Source: CAIKOD01 sp035543455
GTDB taxonomy: Archaea > Halobacteriota > Methanomicrobia > Methanomicrobiales > Methanospirillaceae
Length of the DNA stretch: 43,022 bases
Direction: 5' to 3'
NCBI GenBank assembly: GCA_035543455.1
Contig: DATKKE010000018.1
Span: 1-43,022 of the forward strand
The translations under genes and the position numbers were made by a program. The notes beneath the pieces were generated by a model that was not told the DNA's origin, did no database searches, and saw only the letters and a program-made list of their open reading frames with translations. Numbering within the stretch: the stretch's first letter is position 1; every line of letters starts with the position of its first letter. Of the stretch, positions 8,036 through 16,019 are shown one piece after another.

Positions 8036-8215
8036 TCATCTGCAGTTACAGTGGCCATCAACAAAGGTGTGTCCGTTACCACATCCGCAGGGGGCGTCAG
8101 GATTTTCACCGATACACGAGCCGGATGGGTTGTCATTATTTATACATTTTCCCTGATTATCGTCCGCTTTCCGGCAACAGGTATGATAAGATTTGGTTCC
8201 ATTACATTTTTGCAT
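8036..8215 (-). CDS. Cys-rich small peptide, putative radical SAM substrate
   Basis: A 59-residue peptide with nine cysteines (4, 13, 14, 24, 34, 43, 45, 56, 58), rich in Asn, Gly, Asp and Lys, and without a signal sequence. The spacing includes CC, CGC and CNC and does not form classic ferredoxin CxxCxxC motifs. From memory it resembles a methanogen-only family of Cys-rich peptides paired with a radical SAM/SPASM enzyme; such an enzyme lies at 3480-4637 on the same strand. A small metal-binding protein is the main alternative. The ATG at 8215 follows a weak GGAAG; an in-frame GTG at 8236 would add seven residues (66 total) but has no ribosome site. The gene has its own TATA box and the best copy of the shared dyad operator. 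Confidence 0.65.
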   Translation of the reverse strand: MQKCNGTKSYHTCCRKADDNQGKCINNDNPSGSCIGENPDAPCGCGNGHTFVDGHCNCR

Positions 8216-8254
8216 TTTTTTCTTCCAGGAGCACACTATGGTTATGTGCCATTA

Positions 8255-8269
8255 TTACTCATATGAGCA
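8255..8269 (-). promoter_or_regulatory. Dyad operator site 3, promoter of the Cys-rich peptide
   Basis: Minus strand TGCTCATATGAGTAA, containing the perfect 10-base palindrome CTCATATGAG. It lies just downstream of a TATA-like TTTATTTAG and 40 bases before the ATG. It matches site 1 at 14 of 15 positions. Confidence 0.6.
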
Positions 8270-8514
8270 AAACTAAATAAACATATTGAATCATACGTAC
8301 AAATATCCCGGAAGAGTCCGCTGGAAGGAAGGATTTAACCTGTAAAACATTTGATCACGCAGGTGAGCACGAACCCCTCGCGGATTAACGCACCAGCACT
8401 CGATAATCCACACAAAAGCATTAGAAATCGGTACCCTTCCGGGGTTTCCTGATTTCAATTGTATCCTGAACGGAATATCAAATCTGGTTATCAGGGGATA
8501 TTTTCTGAAATTTT

Positions 8515-9756
8515 TTACAATTTATGAGTACATACAATCCGATTCCCGTTCCGACTCCGATCACCCCGACAAACCAGGCGGTCTGCCCAAGGAAGATCAT
8601 AAGGCTGATGCAGGTTATCCCCCCCGATGAACGGAATAATTGCAGGATAACGTCTGATCCCGGAGGGGATTTTCATCGCAGCGATATTGGCGATGAGATA
8701 ATAGACAAGCATCGCGAATGTGCTCACCCCTACCACGAGGGTAAGATCAGCCAGCAGAATCGCTGCGATCATGCATGCCCCGGTCATACAGATAGCATAA
8801 TGCGGCGTAGAAAAACGTGGATGCAACCGGCCTGCGAATGCAGGGAGGTCATCGCTTCTTCCCATTGCAAACACGATCCTCGAAACCCCCATGATAGTAG
8901 TCAGGAGAACGCTTGCCGTGGCAATCATGGCACCGATTGAAATAATGAGTGTAGCCAACGGACTTCCTGTGATACTTATGGCTTTTGCAAGAGGTGACGT
9001 TGAGTGGGAAAGAACGGCAGTGCCCACCAGTCCAGTGGCCATTAATCCGACAAAGATATAGAGAAGAGTAGAAACACCGAGTGCGACATAAATTGATCGG
9101 GGAATGGTATTTTCCGGGTCCTTCACCTCCTCTGCCATGATCGTGACGCGGGCAAATCCGGTGTATGCAAAGAAAATGAGTGCAGCCCCCATGAGAATGC
9201 CTGTCGGGCCGGCGGGAGCAAACGGAGTAAAATTACTGATCTTGAAATAGCCAAGTGCAAATGCAATGAAAAATAGCAGGATAAGAACTTTGAATATCAC
9301 CAGGACATTGTTGATCAGTGTGGACTCTCTGACCCCGAAATAATTGATTAAAAGGAATGAAAAGCAGACAATTACTGCAATCACTTTGACCGGTATTGCA
9401 GGAAAAATCGTGACAAAATACTGGGCAAAACCCAGTGAAACGGCTGCTCCGACAAATATATTAGAAAATACCCATATCCATCCGGCAATATAGCCGGTAA
9501 AGGGAGAGATAAGTTTCCGCGCGAATGAGTATGTCCCTCCTTCTTCCGGAAGATAAGCGGAGAGTTCGGCGACACTCATAGCAGAAAAAACCGCGATAGC
9601 ACCGGCGATTAAAATCGAGAGGATCATTGCCGGTCCGGCCAGACCTGCCACAATCCCGGTTACGATAAAGATACCGGACCCGACTATCGCACCAATTCCG
9701 AGTGCGGAAGCACCAAAAAGTCCAATTTCACGCTTTAAGCGGACCTTGTCAGCCAT
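8515..9756 (-). CDS. APC-family amino-acid permease, apparent C-terminal frameshift
   Basis: Membrane transporter of the amino acid-polyamine-organocation superfamily. It has about eleven hydrophobic spans, the N-terminal glycine-rich GIGAIVGSGIFIV (about 21-33) of helix 1 and the ALIFFAYTGF and EEVKDPENTIPRSI segments typical of the family. The substrate cannot be read from sequence. The last 47 residues of the open frame are hydrophilic and Arg-rich, unlike the family. A run of seven G on the coding strand (8619-8625) explains this: with six G the frame continues as a normal last membrane helix (ITCISLMIFLGQTAWFVGV) to a stop at 8478-8480, about 425 residues. This is either a sequencing error or a real inactivating or switching change. 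It is transcribed alone, with GGGATG before the ATG. Confidence 0.85.
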   Translation of the reverse strand: MADKVRLKREIGLFGASALGIGAIVGSGIFIVTGIVAGLAGPAMILSILIAGAIAVFSAMSVAELSAYLPEEGGTYSFARKLISPFTGYIAGWIWVFSNIFVGAAVSLGFAQYFVTIFPAIPVKVIAVIVCFSFLLINYFGVRESTLINNVLVIFKVLILLFFIAFALGYFKISNFTPFAPAGPTGILMGAALIFFAYTGFARVTIMAEEVKDPENTIPRSIYVALGVSTLLYIFVGLMATGLVGTAVLSHSTSPLAKAISITGSPLATLIISIGAMIATASVLLTTIMGVSRIVFAMGRSDDLPAFAGRLHPRFSTPHYAICMTGACMIAAILLADLTLVVGVSTFAMLVYYLIANIAAMKIPSGIRRYPAIIPFIGGDNLHQPYDLPWADRLVCRGDRSRNGNRIVCTHKL

Positions 9757-9918
9757 TTACATCCCGATTGATGACTAGTCCACACCTCGCCGTTATTTTA
9801 TGGAACTCGGGTTTCGCATGAACAAGACCCCCTCCGGGGAATATCGGTCAGCCGAACATTCTTGCTTCTACCTGGTTTCTGTTTTCCGTGATCTTGTCAT
9901 ACAACGAAAAATGAGAGA

Positions 9919-10419
9919 CTATGGTAATTTCGTCGTCTGGATTGACACCGTCACCGGGTCGATCGTCGCATCAATGAGGAGTTCGAAAGTAATCTCCCTC
10001 ATCCAGTCGGCTCTCTCGAACATATTCATGAAACAGATTCCTATAATCGCAGAGTCCTGATGAATGGCAATCACAGATTTTGCATCCTCCACCGTTACCG
10101 GAATCCCTGGCATTGCCAGCCCTCCCATAATGATCTGGGCACGGGGAATAAGGTCCGCCCGGTCAGTTGAAACCTGCATTCCGACACCGTCGATAAATGT
10201 GATTTTTTTCGCCAGTTCCTCTTTAAAATAAGGAACAAACACCTGCTCGATGCCAAGTCCGCGGACGGCAAATGCGAGCAGCTCTATGAACGGGGTGCAT
10301 GTACCGGGTACACCGTAATAAACAACCTGGTCTCCTATTCCATACTTGTTCTTCTCAAAATATTCTTTGAACGGACGAAGTATTCCCGGGATTCCTTTGA
10401 GGGGTGCAGGGGCGCTCAT
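9919..10419 (-). CDS. DUF2124-like protein
   Basis: About 166 residues, soluble, with an alternating beta/alpha pattern suggesting a Rossmann-like fold. It carries VVYYGVPGTCTPFIELLAFA near residue 35, VQVFVPY-like strands, IIMGGLAMPGIP near 99 and IIGICFMNMFE. I associate this with the archaeal family DUF2124, of unknown function, with moderate certainty. Two adjacent ATGs (10422, 10419) and a GTG (10428) could start it; the GTGA element is best spaced for 10419. It follows the metallo-beta-lactamase gene by about 70 bases on the same strand, so the two may be cotranscribed. Confidence 0.6.
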   Translation of the reverse strand: MSAPAPLKGIPGILRPFKEYFEKNKYGIGDQVVYYGVPGTCTPFIELLAFAVRGLGIEQVFVPYFKEELAKKITFIDGVGMQVSTDRADLIPRAQIIMGGLAMPGIPVTVEDAKSVIAIHQDSAIIGICFMNMFERADWMREITFELLIDATIDPVTVSIQTTKLP

Positions 10420-10488
10420 CATGGTCACGTAAACAGGAATCGCACACTTCGATATCTTAATCCTGTCGCTCCTGATTCACAATTGCGA

Positions 10489-11346
10489 TTAATCCCATTT
10501 GAAGGTAATTCCTGCACCGACCTCCTCCAGGGGACAATCCTTCGCGAGTATAATCTTGGCAGATAATGACGTACAGTGATTGGCATGAAGTGCTGTCAGA
10601 TGAAGATTCTTCAGGTATTCTCCTGTTTTTTCCATTCGGTTCCTGTCCGTGGCAGGAAGGTGCAGGCCTCCGATTATATCGACGATACGATATTCCCCGC
10701 ATACCTTTCTCGCACCCTCCGCAATATTACAGATCCCTGCATGGGAACATCCGGTGATAATTACTAACCCCTGGCGTGTGCGAAATGCAAGTGCAGAATC
10801 GTCCAGCATAAGATCCTTTTCAATTCTGCCGTCTTTCATGATAATGGTCCGTTTTTCGGGATCGGATACTTCGAAATCAAATATTCTGTCGATCTGTCCA
10901 AGAAATACAAGGTTTCCGGTGAGCCATTTCGGCTGTGCCGATTGGGTAATGGTGAAATGCCTTGAGAGTTCTTCTTCAGAAAGGATAGAACCGATATTTG
11001 GAACCGGTAGTCTCGGTCGGGGGTAAAAACAGTAGGGATGGGCGACTATTAGCGGTACCTTGACAGGTATCTGGTGAATGATCGATGTTATCATATGCTG
11101 GATTAATGCGGGCAATCCGCCGGTATGGTCCAGGTGACCGTGTGAAAGAACGACGAAATCAAGATCAAGTAAATTCTCTTTCATTTTCTGTGCATTTTTC
11201 AGGAACAGATCCGAATAACCTGTATCAAAGAGAATTTTCTTTCCTTCGGTTTCAATCAGAAAAGAGAGACCCGGTTCTCCGGAAAAATACCTGTCGGTGA
11301 TAGTGCAATTATCTACAAGTACTTTCAGGGATAACCCCGGGGCCAT
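10489..11346 (-). CDS. Metallo-beta-lactamase fold hydrolase (COG1237-like)
   Basis: A 285-residue MBL-fold protein. The metal motif SHGHLDH is at residues 68-74, with further ligands in ITGCSHAG (about 200) and the C-terminal ALHANHC. The layout matches the COG1237 group, often annotated as a pterin-ribofuranosylaminobenzene phosphate synthase of tetrahydromethanopterin synthesis after an M. jannaschii enzyme; that specific activity cannot be confirmed here and generic hydrolase is the safe call. Start is the ATG at 11346 (MAPGLSLKVLVDN), with only a weak ribosome site. It is upstream of the DUF2124-like gene on the same strand. Confidence 0.8.
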   Translation of the reverse strand: MAPGLSLKVLVDNCTITDRYFSGEPGLSFLIETEGKKILFDTGYSDLFLKNAQKMKENLLDLDFVVLSHGHLDHTGGLPALIQHMITSIIHQIPVKVPLIVAHPYCFYPRPRLPVPNIGSILSEEELSRHFTITQSAQPKWLTGNLVFLGQIDRIFDFEVSDPEKRTIIMKDGRIEKDLMLDDSALAFRTRQGLVIITGCSHAGICNIAEGARKVCGEYRIVDIIGGLHLPATDRNRMEKTGEYLKNLHLTALHANHCTSLSAKIILAKDCPLEEVGAGITFKWD

Positions 11347-11408
11347 ATATTCTCATTATCCGTAAAAAGGATAGTTTTTTCTCAATATCTGTTGAACCGC
11401 CGGAATTC

Positions 11409-11417
11409 TTAAATATA
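11409..11417 (+). promoter_or_regulatory. TATA box upstream of the DUF1059 gene
   Basis: TTAAATATA on the plus strand, 30-38 bases before the ATG at 11447. The spacing suits a leaderless or very short-leader transcript. Confidence 0.4.
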
Positions 11418-11446
11418 GGTAGAATGATGTTCCATCGGCGTAAAAA

Positions 11447-11643
11447 ATGCCTACCTTTGTTGTAACGATATCGGTATGGATTGTGGGTTCAAGGCCGCCG
11501 CTGCGACTGAAGCGGAGGTGATGGCCAAGATTGCAGAACATGCAAAATCTGTTCATAAAATTGATAAAATTTCACCGGAACTGATGAACAAGGTGAAAAA
11601 CGCAATTAAAAATAAACTTTTTTTTAAATATTCACATGGTTAG
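11447..11643 (+). pseudogene. DUF1059 small protein with an N-terminal frameshift
   Basis: From 11464 the frame reads NDIGMDCGFKAAAATEAEVM and continues through AKIAEHAKSVHKIDKISPELMNKVKNAI to a TAG at 11641-11643. This is the DUF1059 pattern (N/KDIGMDC...TE.E...KIAEHAK...ISPEL..KVK.AI). The matching start MPTFV at 11447-11461 is in another frame; inserting one base in 11459-11463 (gttgt to gtttgt) joins them as MPTFVCNDIGMDC, exactly the family N-terminus. So about 65 residues are coded, but a single base is missing. Either this is a recent loss-of-function change or a sequencing error. An internal ATG at 11476 could give a truncated product but would lose the first Cys. Function of DUF1059 is unknown. 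Confidence 0.7.
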
Positions 11644-12194
11644 CTGAACGGAAGATATCGTTTGGAAAAGTGGGAACCGGCAGGGGCCATCGTCATTGAG
11701 AATGTTTCTCGCCGGCATAGAAAATTGAGTGAATGTGTTCAAAAAGGGGTAGGATTAACGGCAGCGGGGTCCTTGGCCGCACCGATGCTGGTTCCCTTGT
11801 GAGAGATTAGCTGTTCCGCAGCAACAGGTATCACTGAATTTTTTGGGAGATGTACATTAATCCCTATGACTCGGGCTGCCGGGATGGAACCTGTGCTGTT
11901 CTCCGCATGCACAAGTATGCATCACGGAGGTATCGTCATCGGTTTCAGTTTTGTCGTTGGATAGTTGTTGATTATCTTCCCGCATTTGTTAACCAATCAT
12001 GCGAAAAATGCGCATAAATCATTTAAAGTCTTGTGTTGTACGATAGAGGTTATTTCAAACATGAGTCTCGTGGCCTGCACTCCTAATTTCGTCTGGCGAA
12101 AGAAAGCGGGCAGGAGGTTCCGGATGGTGTGGTCCTCCCGTGTTCAGGAGTTGGTTAAAGAATAATTCATTCCATACCAGGGTGACTTCTATCT
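11644..12194. other. Gene-poor stretch with possible coding remnants
   Basis: 551 bases without a convincing intact gene. Short plus-strand open segments (one ending LTAAGSLAAPMLVPL at about 11801, another ending GGIVIGFSFVVG at about 11961) look coding-like but lack starts and I cannot assign them. An imperfect hairpin with arms CTCCG-ATGCA and TGCAT-CGGAG lies at 11901-11929. The plus-strand frame at 11965-12165 shows no family features and AT-rich codons and is not called. Confidence 0.4.
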
Positions 12195-12620
12195 ATGAAC
12201 TTCGAGATCATCCCAATCGGTGTCGTGCACTCGCCGTACAAGACCAGAAAAGAAGCTCCACACCAGGGCCGCTTTTCAGATGCGGTTTCAGAGATTGAAA
12301 TTTTCGATCCCTATGCCGAGGGATTGGGAGATGTAGAAAAGCATCGTCATCTCATTGTCCTTTCCTGGTTTGACCAGTCTGACAGGACCGTACTCCGTGC
12401 AACACCCCCTCATACCGGCATAGAACATGGAGTATTTGCCACCCGCTCACCGGAAAGGCCGAATCCGGTTGGATTGTGTGTTGTGGAACTGGTAGAACGT
12501 AACGGGACGACCCTGAACGTCAGGGGCCTTGATTCAATTGACGGGACCCCGGTAATCGATATCAAGCCCTATTCCCCGGGTATTGACTGCATCAAAGAAG
12601 AGAAACCGGATGATGAATAA
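12195..12620 (+). CDS. trmO: TrmO-like tRNA t6A37 methyltransferase (TsaA/UPF0066)
   Basis: A 141-residue protein covering the whole TsaA-like (UPF0066) beta-barrel domain. Family blocks are PIGVVHSPY (6-14), a mid segment LIVLSWFDQSDR, GVFATRSPERPNPVGL and the C-terminal DGTPVIDIKPYSPGID. Bacterial members (TrmO) methylate N6-threonylcarbamoyladenosine at tRNA position 37 using SAM. This archaeal copy lacks the extra C-terminal domain of the longer E. coli type, so tRNA methylation is inferred from the family. GGGTGA precedes the ATG by about ten bases. It is the only plus-strand gene in this part and converges on the mcr operon. Confidence 0.85.
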   Translation: MNFEIIPIGVVHSPYKTRKEAPHQGRFSDAVSEIEIFDPYAEGLGDVEKHRHLIVLSWFDQSDRTVLRATPPHTGIEHGVFATRSPERPNPVGLCVVELVERNGTTLNVRGLDSIDGTPVIDIKPYSPGIDCIKEEKPDDE

Positions 12621-12887
12621 ATCTCTTCCGGAATGGACAAACTGGTTGGAACAATCGTCATAACTGTTCTTTTATTCCAAAGATTTCACCACCAAAAAGC
12701 CCTCCATCCAGGTAAAAAATTCCAATAATACCCTTTTCATCTGTATATTTTGAAAAACCGGTTAAATGAGGAGCCATTTAGATTAATTCCAAAGCCGACT
12801 TCCAGGATTCTGGACAGAAAATATCGGCCCGGGCAAAAATCCGGATTATAACTAGCTTTGGTGGATTCTTTCAGCAGAAGTTAAAAG

Positions 12888-12910
12888 AAAAAAAAGATTG
12901 TGGGGGCCCC
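12888..12910 (-). terminator. Terminator of the mcr operon
   Basis: On the minus strand the palindrome GGGGCCCC (12903-12910), eight bases after the mcrA stop, is followed by CACAATC and then a T8 tract (12888-12895) and TCTTTT. This is a clear GC stem plus U-tract end signal. Confidence 0.65.
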
Positions 12911-12918
12911 GATGCCGT

Positions 12919-14604
12919 TTACCTGGCCGGGATAATGAGCGAGCGCTCTCCGGCGGGCATAAAGTCGCGGATTGCACCACGTGCGAATTCGCGGCGTGGC
13001 TCGGCAAAGTCGAACTTCAGCGAGGGGTCTGCAAACGTGATCTTGAACAGCGGGGAGAGTGACCATGCATCGCCGCGGCCATAGTGGGCTGCACCGGCGA
13101 TTGCGGCGTATCCTCCCTGGTGACCTACGTTCATGGCGTAGTTCGGGTAGTTTGCTCCACGGAGCTCGTGAACACAGCCCTCGTCCGCACGGATCGAGAG
13201 TGAGTTTGCCGAACCGCACTGGTCCTGGAGGTCGTAACCGTAGAAGCCGAGACGTGACCATCCTTCCTTGTGGAGGAGCATGGACATGTACCATGCGTTC
13301 ACGCCGGCGTTGGCGTTGAAGGTACCGATTGCAGCGGTAACTCCGGATGCAGCGGCAAGGACGGTTGCACGCTGCGAACCGCCGAAGTGGCTCTCGAGTG
13401 CAGTCGGGAACTGCTCGTACTGTTCCATACCATACATGGTGACTTCTGATGCGACGTCATTGACGGCATCCTGCTTCAGCGGGACCTTCCCTGAACCGCC
13501 ATACTTGTGCTTGACGTAATCGAAGCCGTAGTAGGTGTAGTCGTCGAGGATGTTGTCGGTGTATGCAGCGGTTGCATACTGGGTGAACCCGACACCGCCG
13601 GACATGTAGGATCCGAGCCAGATCTGGTCGTAGAGCATACAGCCTGCAGCGACGACTTCAAGGGATGCCTTGTTGGGGTCGTTCGGGTATTTCCTGTCTG
13701 CCTGGATGATATCTGCCAGGTGACCGAACTTCAGGCCACCGGGTTCGTTGGGTCCGCGGGCACGCCGTGCCGGGAGGATATCGGCCATCTGGATAGCGGC
13801 TGCGTGCTTTGCTGCGAATGCAAGGTCGGCGACTGCTGCTTCTCCGGCGCACATGTGGTAGGCACCGATGAAGGTCATGCCGAGCTGCATGGCTGACCAT
13901 CTCGAGGTGGTCCCGCCATCGCAGGTCCTTGAGACGGTTGTCGGGATGTGTACAGCCTGCCACATCGATTTGCCGACCGCTGCCTTGAGTGCCTCGGCAC
14001 TCTTCTTCGGGAAGAGCTTGTCGAGGTTTAAGACGAATTGCGGCTCGAGATCGTCGGCCATCTCGTCGTCACCGGTAAAGACCTTGACGTAACAGTCTTC
14101 AACAAGTGCCGGGTGGGTCTCGACCATGTGTTCCTGGACGACGGCTGCGCCGGGCATTGCGTGGTTCAGCACGTGGAGGTACTCGTTGATGGTCTCAGGG
14201 GTGACTTCCTTGCCGAGACGCTTCTGGAGGGTCTGGTGGGCGAGGTCGAGCCCTACGATGATGGTCCTCCTGATGTCGTCCCAAAACTGCTGCATTGCAG
14301 CGTTGTTAACGAAGTGGAGGTCATCGCCCTCTACGAAGACGCCTGTTCCGCTGACCTCGTAGGACATCAGCTGGCGCTGGCCGAGCGGGATACCGCCTAG
14401 GTGGCAGCGGACCGGGTCATATGCAGAGATACCGCGTTCCATTGCGACTTTCTGGCCGGCCCTGACGAACTCCATCTTCCTTGCAGACTGCTTGAGTCCA
14501 ATGCGGGCGAAGACGGTTTCCTTTGCCTGGGGGTCTTCTGCAAACTTGGTCTTGAGCGCCTTCAGGAAGAGCTTCTGGGTTCTCTCGATTTTCTTTGTTG
14601 CCAT
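12919..14604 (-). CDS. mcrA: Methyl-coenzyme M reductase alpha subunit
   Basis: Catalytic alpha subunit, 561 residues, of the nickel-F430 enzyme that turns methyl-CoM and coenzyme B into methane and the heterodisulfide. Key positions by comparison with the M. marburgensis enzyme: Gln157 (axial ligand of F430), His267 (N-methylated in MCR), an Arg in LPARRARG (279-284; 5-methyl-Arg site), Tyr343 in SGGVGFTQYAT (335-345), and Tyr455/Gly456 in GFYGYDLQ, the glycine that becomes thioglycine. All are present, so a fully active canonical MCR is expected. It is the last gene of mcrBDCGA, six bases after mcrG, with GGAGTGAT before the ATG. The sequence is of the methanogen type, not the alkane-oxidising ACR type, judging by these conserved blocks. 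Confidence 0.99.
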   Translation of the reverse strand: MATKKIERTQKLFLKALKTKFAEDPQAKETVFARIGLKQSARKMEFVRAGQKVAMERGISAYDPVRCHLGGIPLGQRQLMSYEVSGTGVFVEGDDLHFVNNAAMQQFWDDIRRTIIVGLDLAHQTLQKRLGKEVTPETINEYLHVLNHAMPGAAVVQEHMVETHPALVEDCYVKVFTGDDEMADDLEPQFVLNLDKLFPKKSAEALKAAVGKSMWQAVHIPTTVSRTCDGGTTSRWSAMQLGMTFIGAYHMCAGEAAVADLAFAAKHAAAIQMADILPARRARGPNEPGGLKFGHLADIIQADRKYPNDPNKASLEVVAAGCMLYDQIWLGSYMSGGVGFTQYATAAYTDNILDDYTYYGFDYVKHKYGGSGKVPLKQDAVNDVASEVTMYGMEQYEQFPTALESHFGGSQRATVLAAASGVTAAIGTFNANAGVNAWYMSMLLHKEGWSRLGFYGYDLQDQCGSANSLSIRADEGCVHELRGANYPNYAMNVGHQGGYAAIAGAAHYGRGDAWSLSPLFKITFADPSLKFDFAEPRREFARGAIRDFMPAGERSLIIPAR

Positions 14605-14610
14605 GTTTAA

Positions 14611-15375
14611 TCACTCCTCTGGCATGAAGCCATATTTTGTCCTCAGCGAGTGGATACGCTGGATGTATTCTACAGCCTCTGCGTCGTCACGGAAGGGAAC
14701 GCTGCCATTCGAGTTGTAGATCGTGGTGTGTGCCTTGAGCCACTTGTCGTCATTGGGCTTCCCTACTTTCACGGGCTTGTCGAGCGGCTCGCCGATCTGG
14801 TTCTTAACGTAGTTGACAACACCGGATTTCTTGTCGAGAACACAGCGCTGGAGCATGTCGAACATCATGCCGTCTTCTGCAAGCCGGAGTGAGTGTCCGT
14901 GCACGGTTGCGCCACGGATACCGGTGCGGGCCGGGTCGAAGAGGTTGGAAGCAACGAGTTCCTTTGCATATTTTTCGAGGTCACGTTCGCGGCACTCGAT
15001 AATCTGACGGCCGGAAAGGGTACCCGGGTCCATGCCGCGGAACCGGTAGCTCTCGAGATATGAGCGCTGGTACGGGTGGCAGGGTGCATTCCACATCGAG
15101 TCGGTGAACTGGATGTACCTGACACGGTCTCCTGCCTTGGCTCCATCGGTCGGAGTCACGACCTTCCTGATCGGGCAGGCAGGTTCCTGCTGCTCGGCGA
15201 GTGGCGGGTGGGCGTTCGGGTATGCTGCACCTGGTGCACGGTGGCCCATGAGCAGGACGATATCCTCATCGCTGATGTCGCGCATCTTCTCGAGCTTCTG
15301 GTCCGGGTCCATCTGCTTGCGCCGGTTCTCGGCGGGAAGAGTGGATCCTGGCCCATATTGTGGTTTATAAGCCAT
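14611..15375 (-). CDS. mcrG: Methyl-coenzyme M reductase gamma subunit
   Basis: Gamma subunit of MCR, 254 residues. It starts MAYKPQYGPGSTLPAENRR and holds DEDIVLLMGHRAPG (about 36-49), TDSMWNAPCHPYQRS (about 91-105), FRGMDPGTLSGRQIIECRERD and GATVHGHSLRLAEDG, all highly conserved MCR gamma segments that line the coenzyme channel and contact F430. Lies between mcrC and mcrA with gaps of three and six bases. Length is normal for the family. Confidence 0.98.
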   Translation of the reverse strand: MAYKPQYGPGSTLPAENRRKQMDPDQKLEKMRDISDEDIVLLMGHRAPGAAYPNAHPPLAEQQEPACPIRKVVTPTDGAKAGDRVRYIQFTDSMWNAPCHPYQRSYLESYRFRGMDPGTLSGRQIIECRERDLEKYAKELVASNLFDPARTGIRGATVHGHSLRLAEDGMMFDMLQRCVLDKKSGVVNYVKNQIGEPLDKPVKVGKPNDDKWLKAHTTIYNSNGSVPFRDDAEAVEYIQRIHSLRTKYGFMPEE

Positions 15376-15378
15376 CTT

Positions 15379-16017
15379 TTAATCACTCCTTAATTTTGAT
15401 GATTTCATCACTTTCATAACCTCATGAATGACTTCTGCCATCTTTTCGCGGCTGGGTGTCTGGCCCCTGGTAACTCCGCTTACAATGCCGACCACGGTCC
15501 CTTTTGTTCGTATTTTATCGGGGGGCGGCATAACAACGGCCGTTTTAACCCCCTCTTTTGCGAGGTCCTCGAAATCGATAGGGGCCTGGGAGACGACGAT
15601 TGCCCTGATGTCGCATGCTTCGAGGATGTACCTCACCTTGGCCACGACATGGGACCTCACGTTTCCGTGGTGGAGAATTGCCAGTTTGTGCCGTTCGATC
15701 TGCCGGATTTCCTTATCCGTCAGGCCGAAGTACGCTCCAAGCACTGCACCGCCAATATTTCCTGCATCCGGCGGAACACCGCTTCCGGCGTTCAGTACGA
15801 GGGTACTGATGCTGTATTCTATGCCCTGCTGCCTGAGTGCCGAGGTAATATCGCATACGGGTTTGGTGACATGGCGGCGACCGGGTGACATGCCGACCAC
15901 GATGACATCGGGGTACCGGCATTCCGATATGGTGCCGCGTTGCGCTATTCCACCACCTTTTCCCATGCCCATCGCCTCACGGCAATCGACAACCTGGGTA
16001 ACTCTTCCCATTGGCAT
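15379..16017 (-). CDS. mcrC: Methyl-coenzyme M reductase operon protein C
   Basis: A 212-residue McrC protein, a non-structural product of the mcr operon that has been found in the complex that reductively activates MCR together with AtwA. Typical parts are MPMGRVTQVVDCREAMGMGKGGG at the N-terminus (here described up to residue 23), the Rossmann-like DVIVVGMSPGRRHVTKP and the STLVLNAGSGVPPDAGNIGG segment. It follows mcrD by two bases and precedes mcrG by three. The presence of atwA in the same window is consistent with this role. Confidence 0.95.
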   Translation of the reverse strand: MPMGRVTQVVDCREAMGMGKGGGIAQRGTISECRYPDVIVVGMSPGRRHVTKPVCDITSALRQQGIEYSISTLVLNAGSGVPPDAGNIGGAVLGAYFGLTDKEIRQIERHKLAILHHGNVRSHVVAKVRYILEACDIRAIVVSQAPIDFEDLAKEGVKTAVVMPPPDKIRTKGTVVGIVSGVTRGQTPSREKMAEVIHEVMKVMKSSKLRSD

Positions 16018-16019
16018 AG

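Noticed and set aside
8216..8236. Seven-residue N-terminal extension of the Cys-rich peptide from a GTG
   Set aside because: No ribosome site before the GTG, whereas the ATG at 8215 has a weak one; kept only as an alternative.
12003..12022. ATGCGCATAAAT resembling part of the shared dyad
   Set aside because: Only half of the 15-bp site matches and there is no well-supported gene start in the right position.
11965..12165. 66-codon plus-strand frame before TrmO
   Set aside because: Lacks a ribosome site and any recognisable motif; likely chance.
12658..12777. 39-codon minus-strand frame between TrmO and the mcr terminator
   Set aside because: The product (MAPHLTGFSKYTDEKG and on) has a protein-like look but no ribosome site and no family I know; too short to call.
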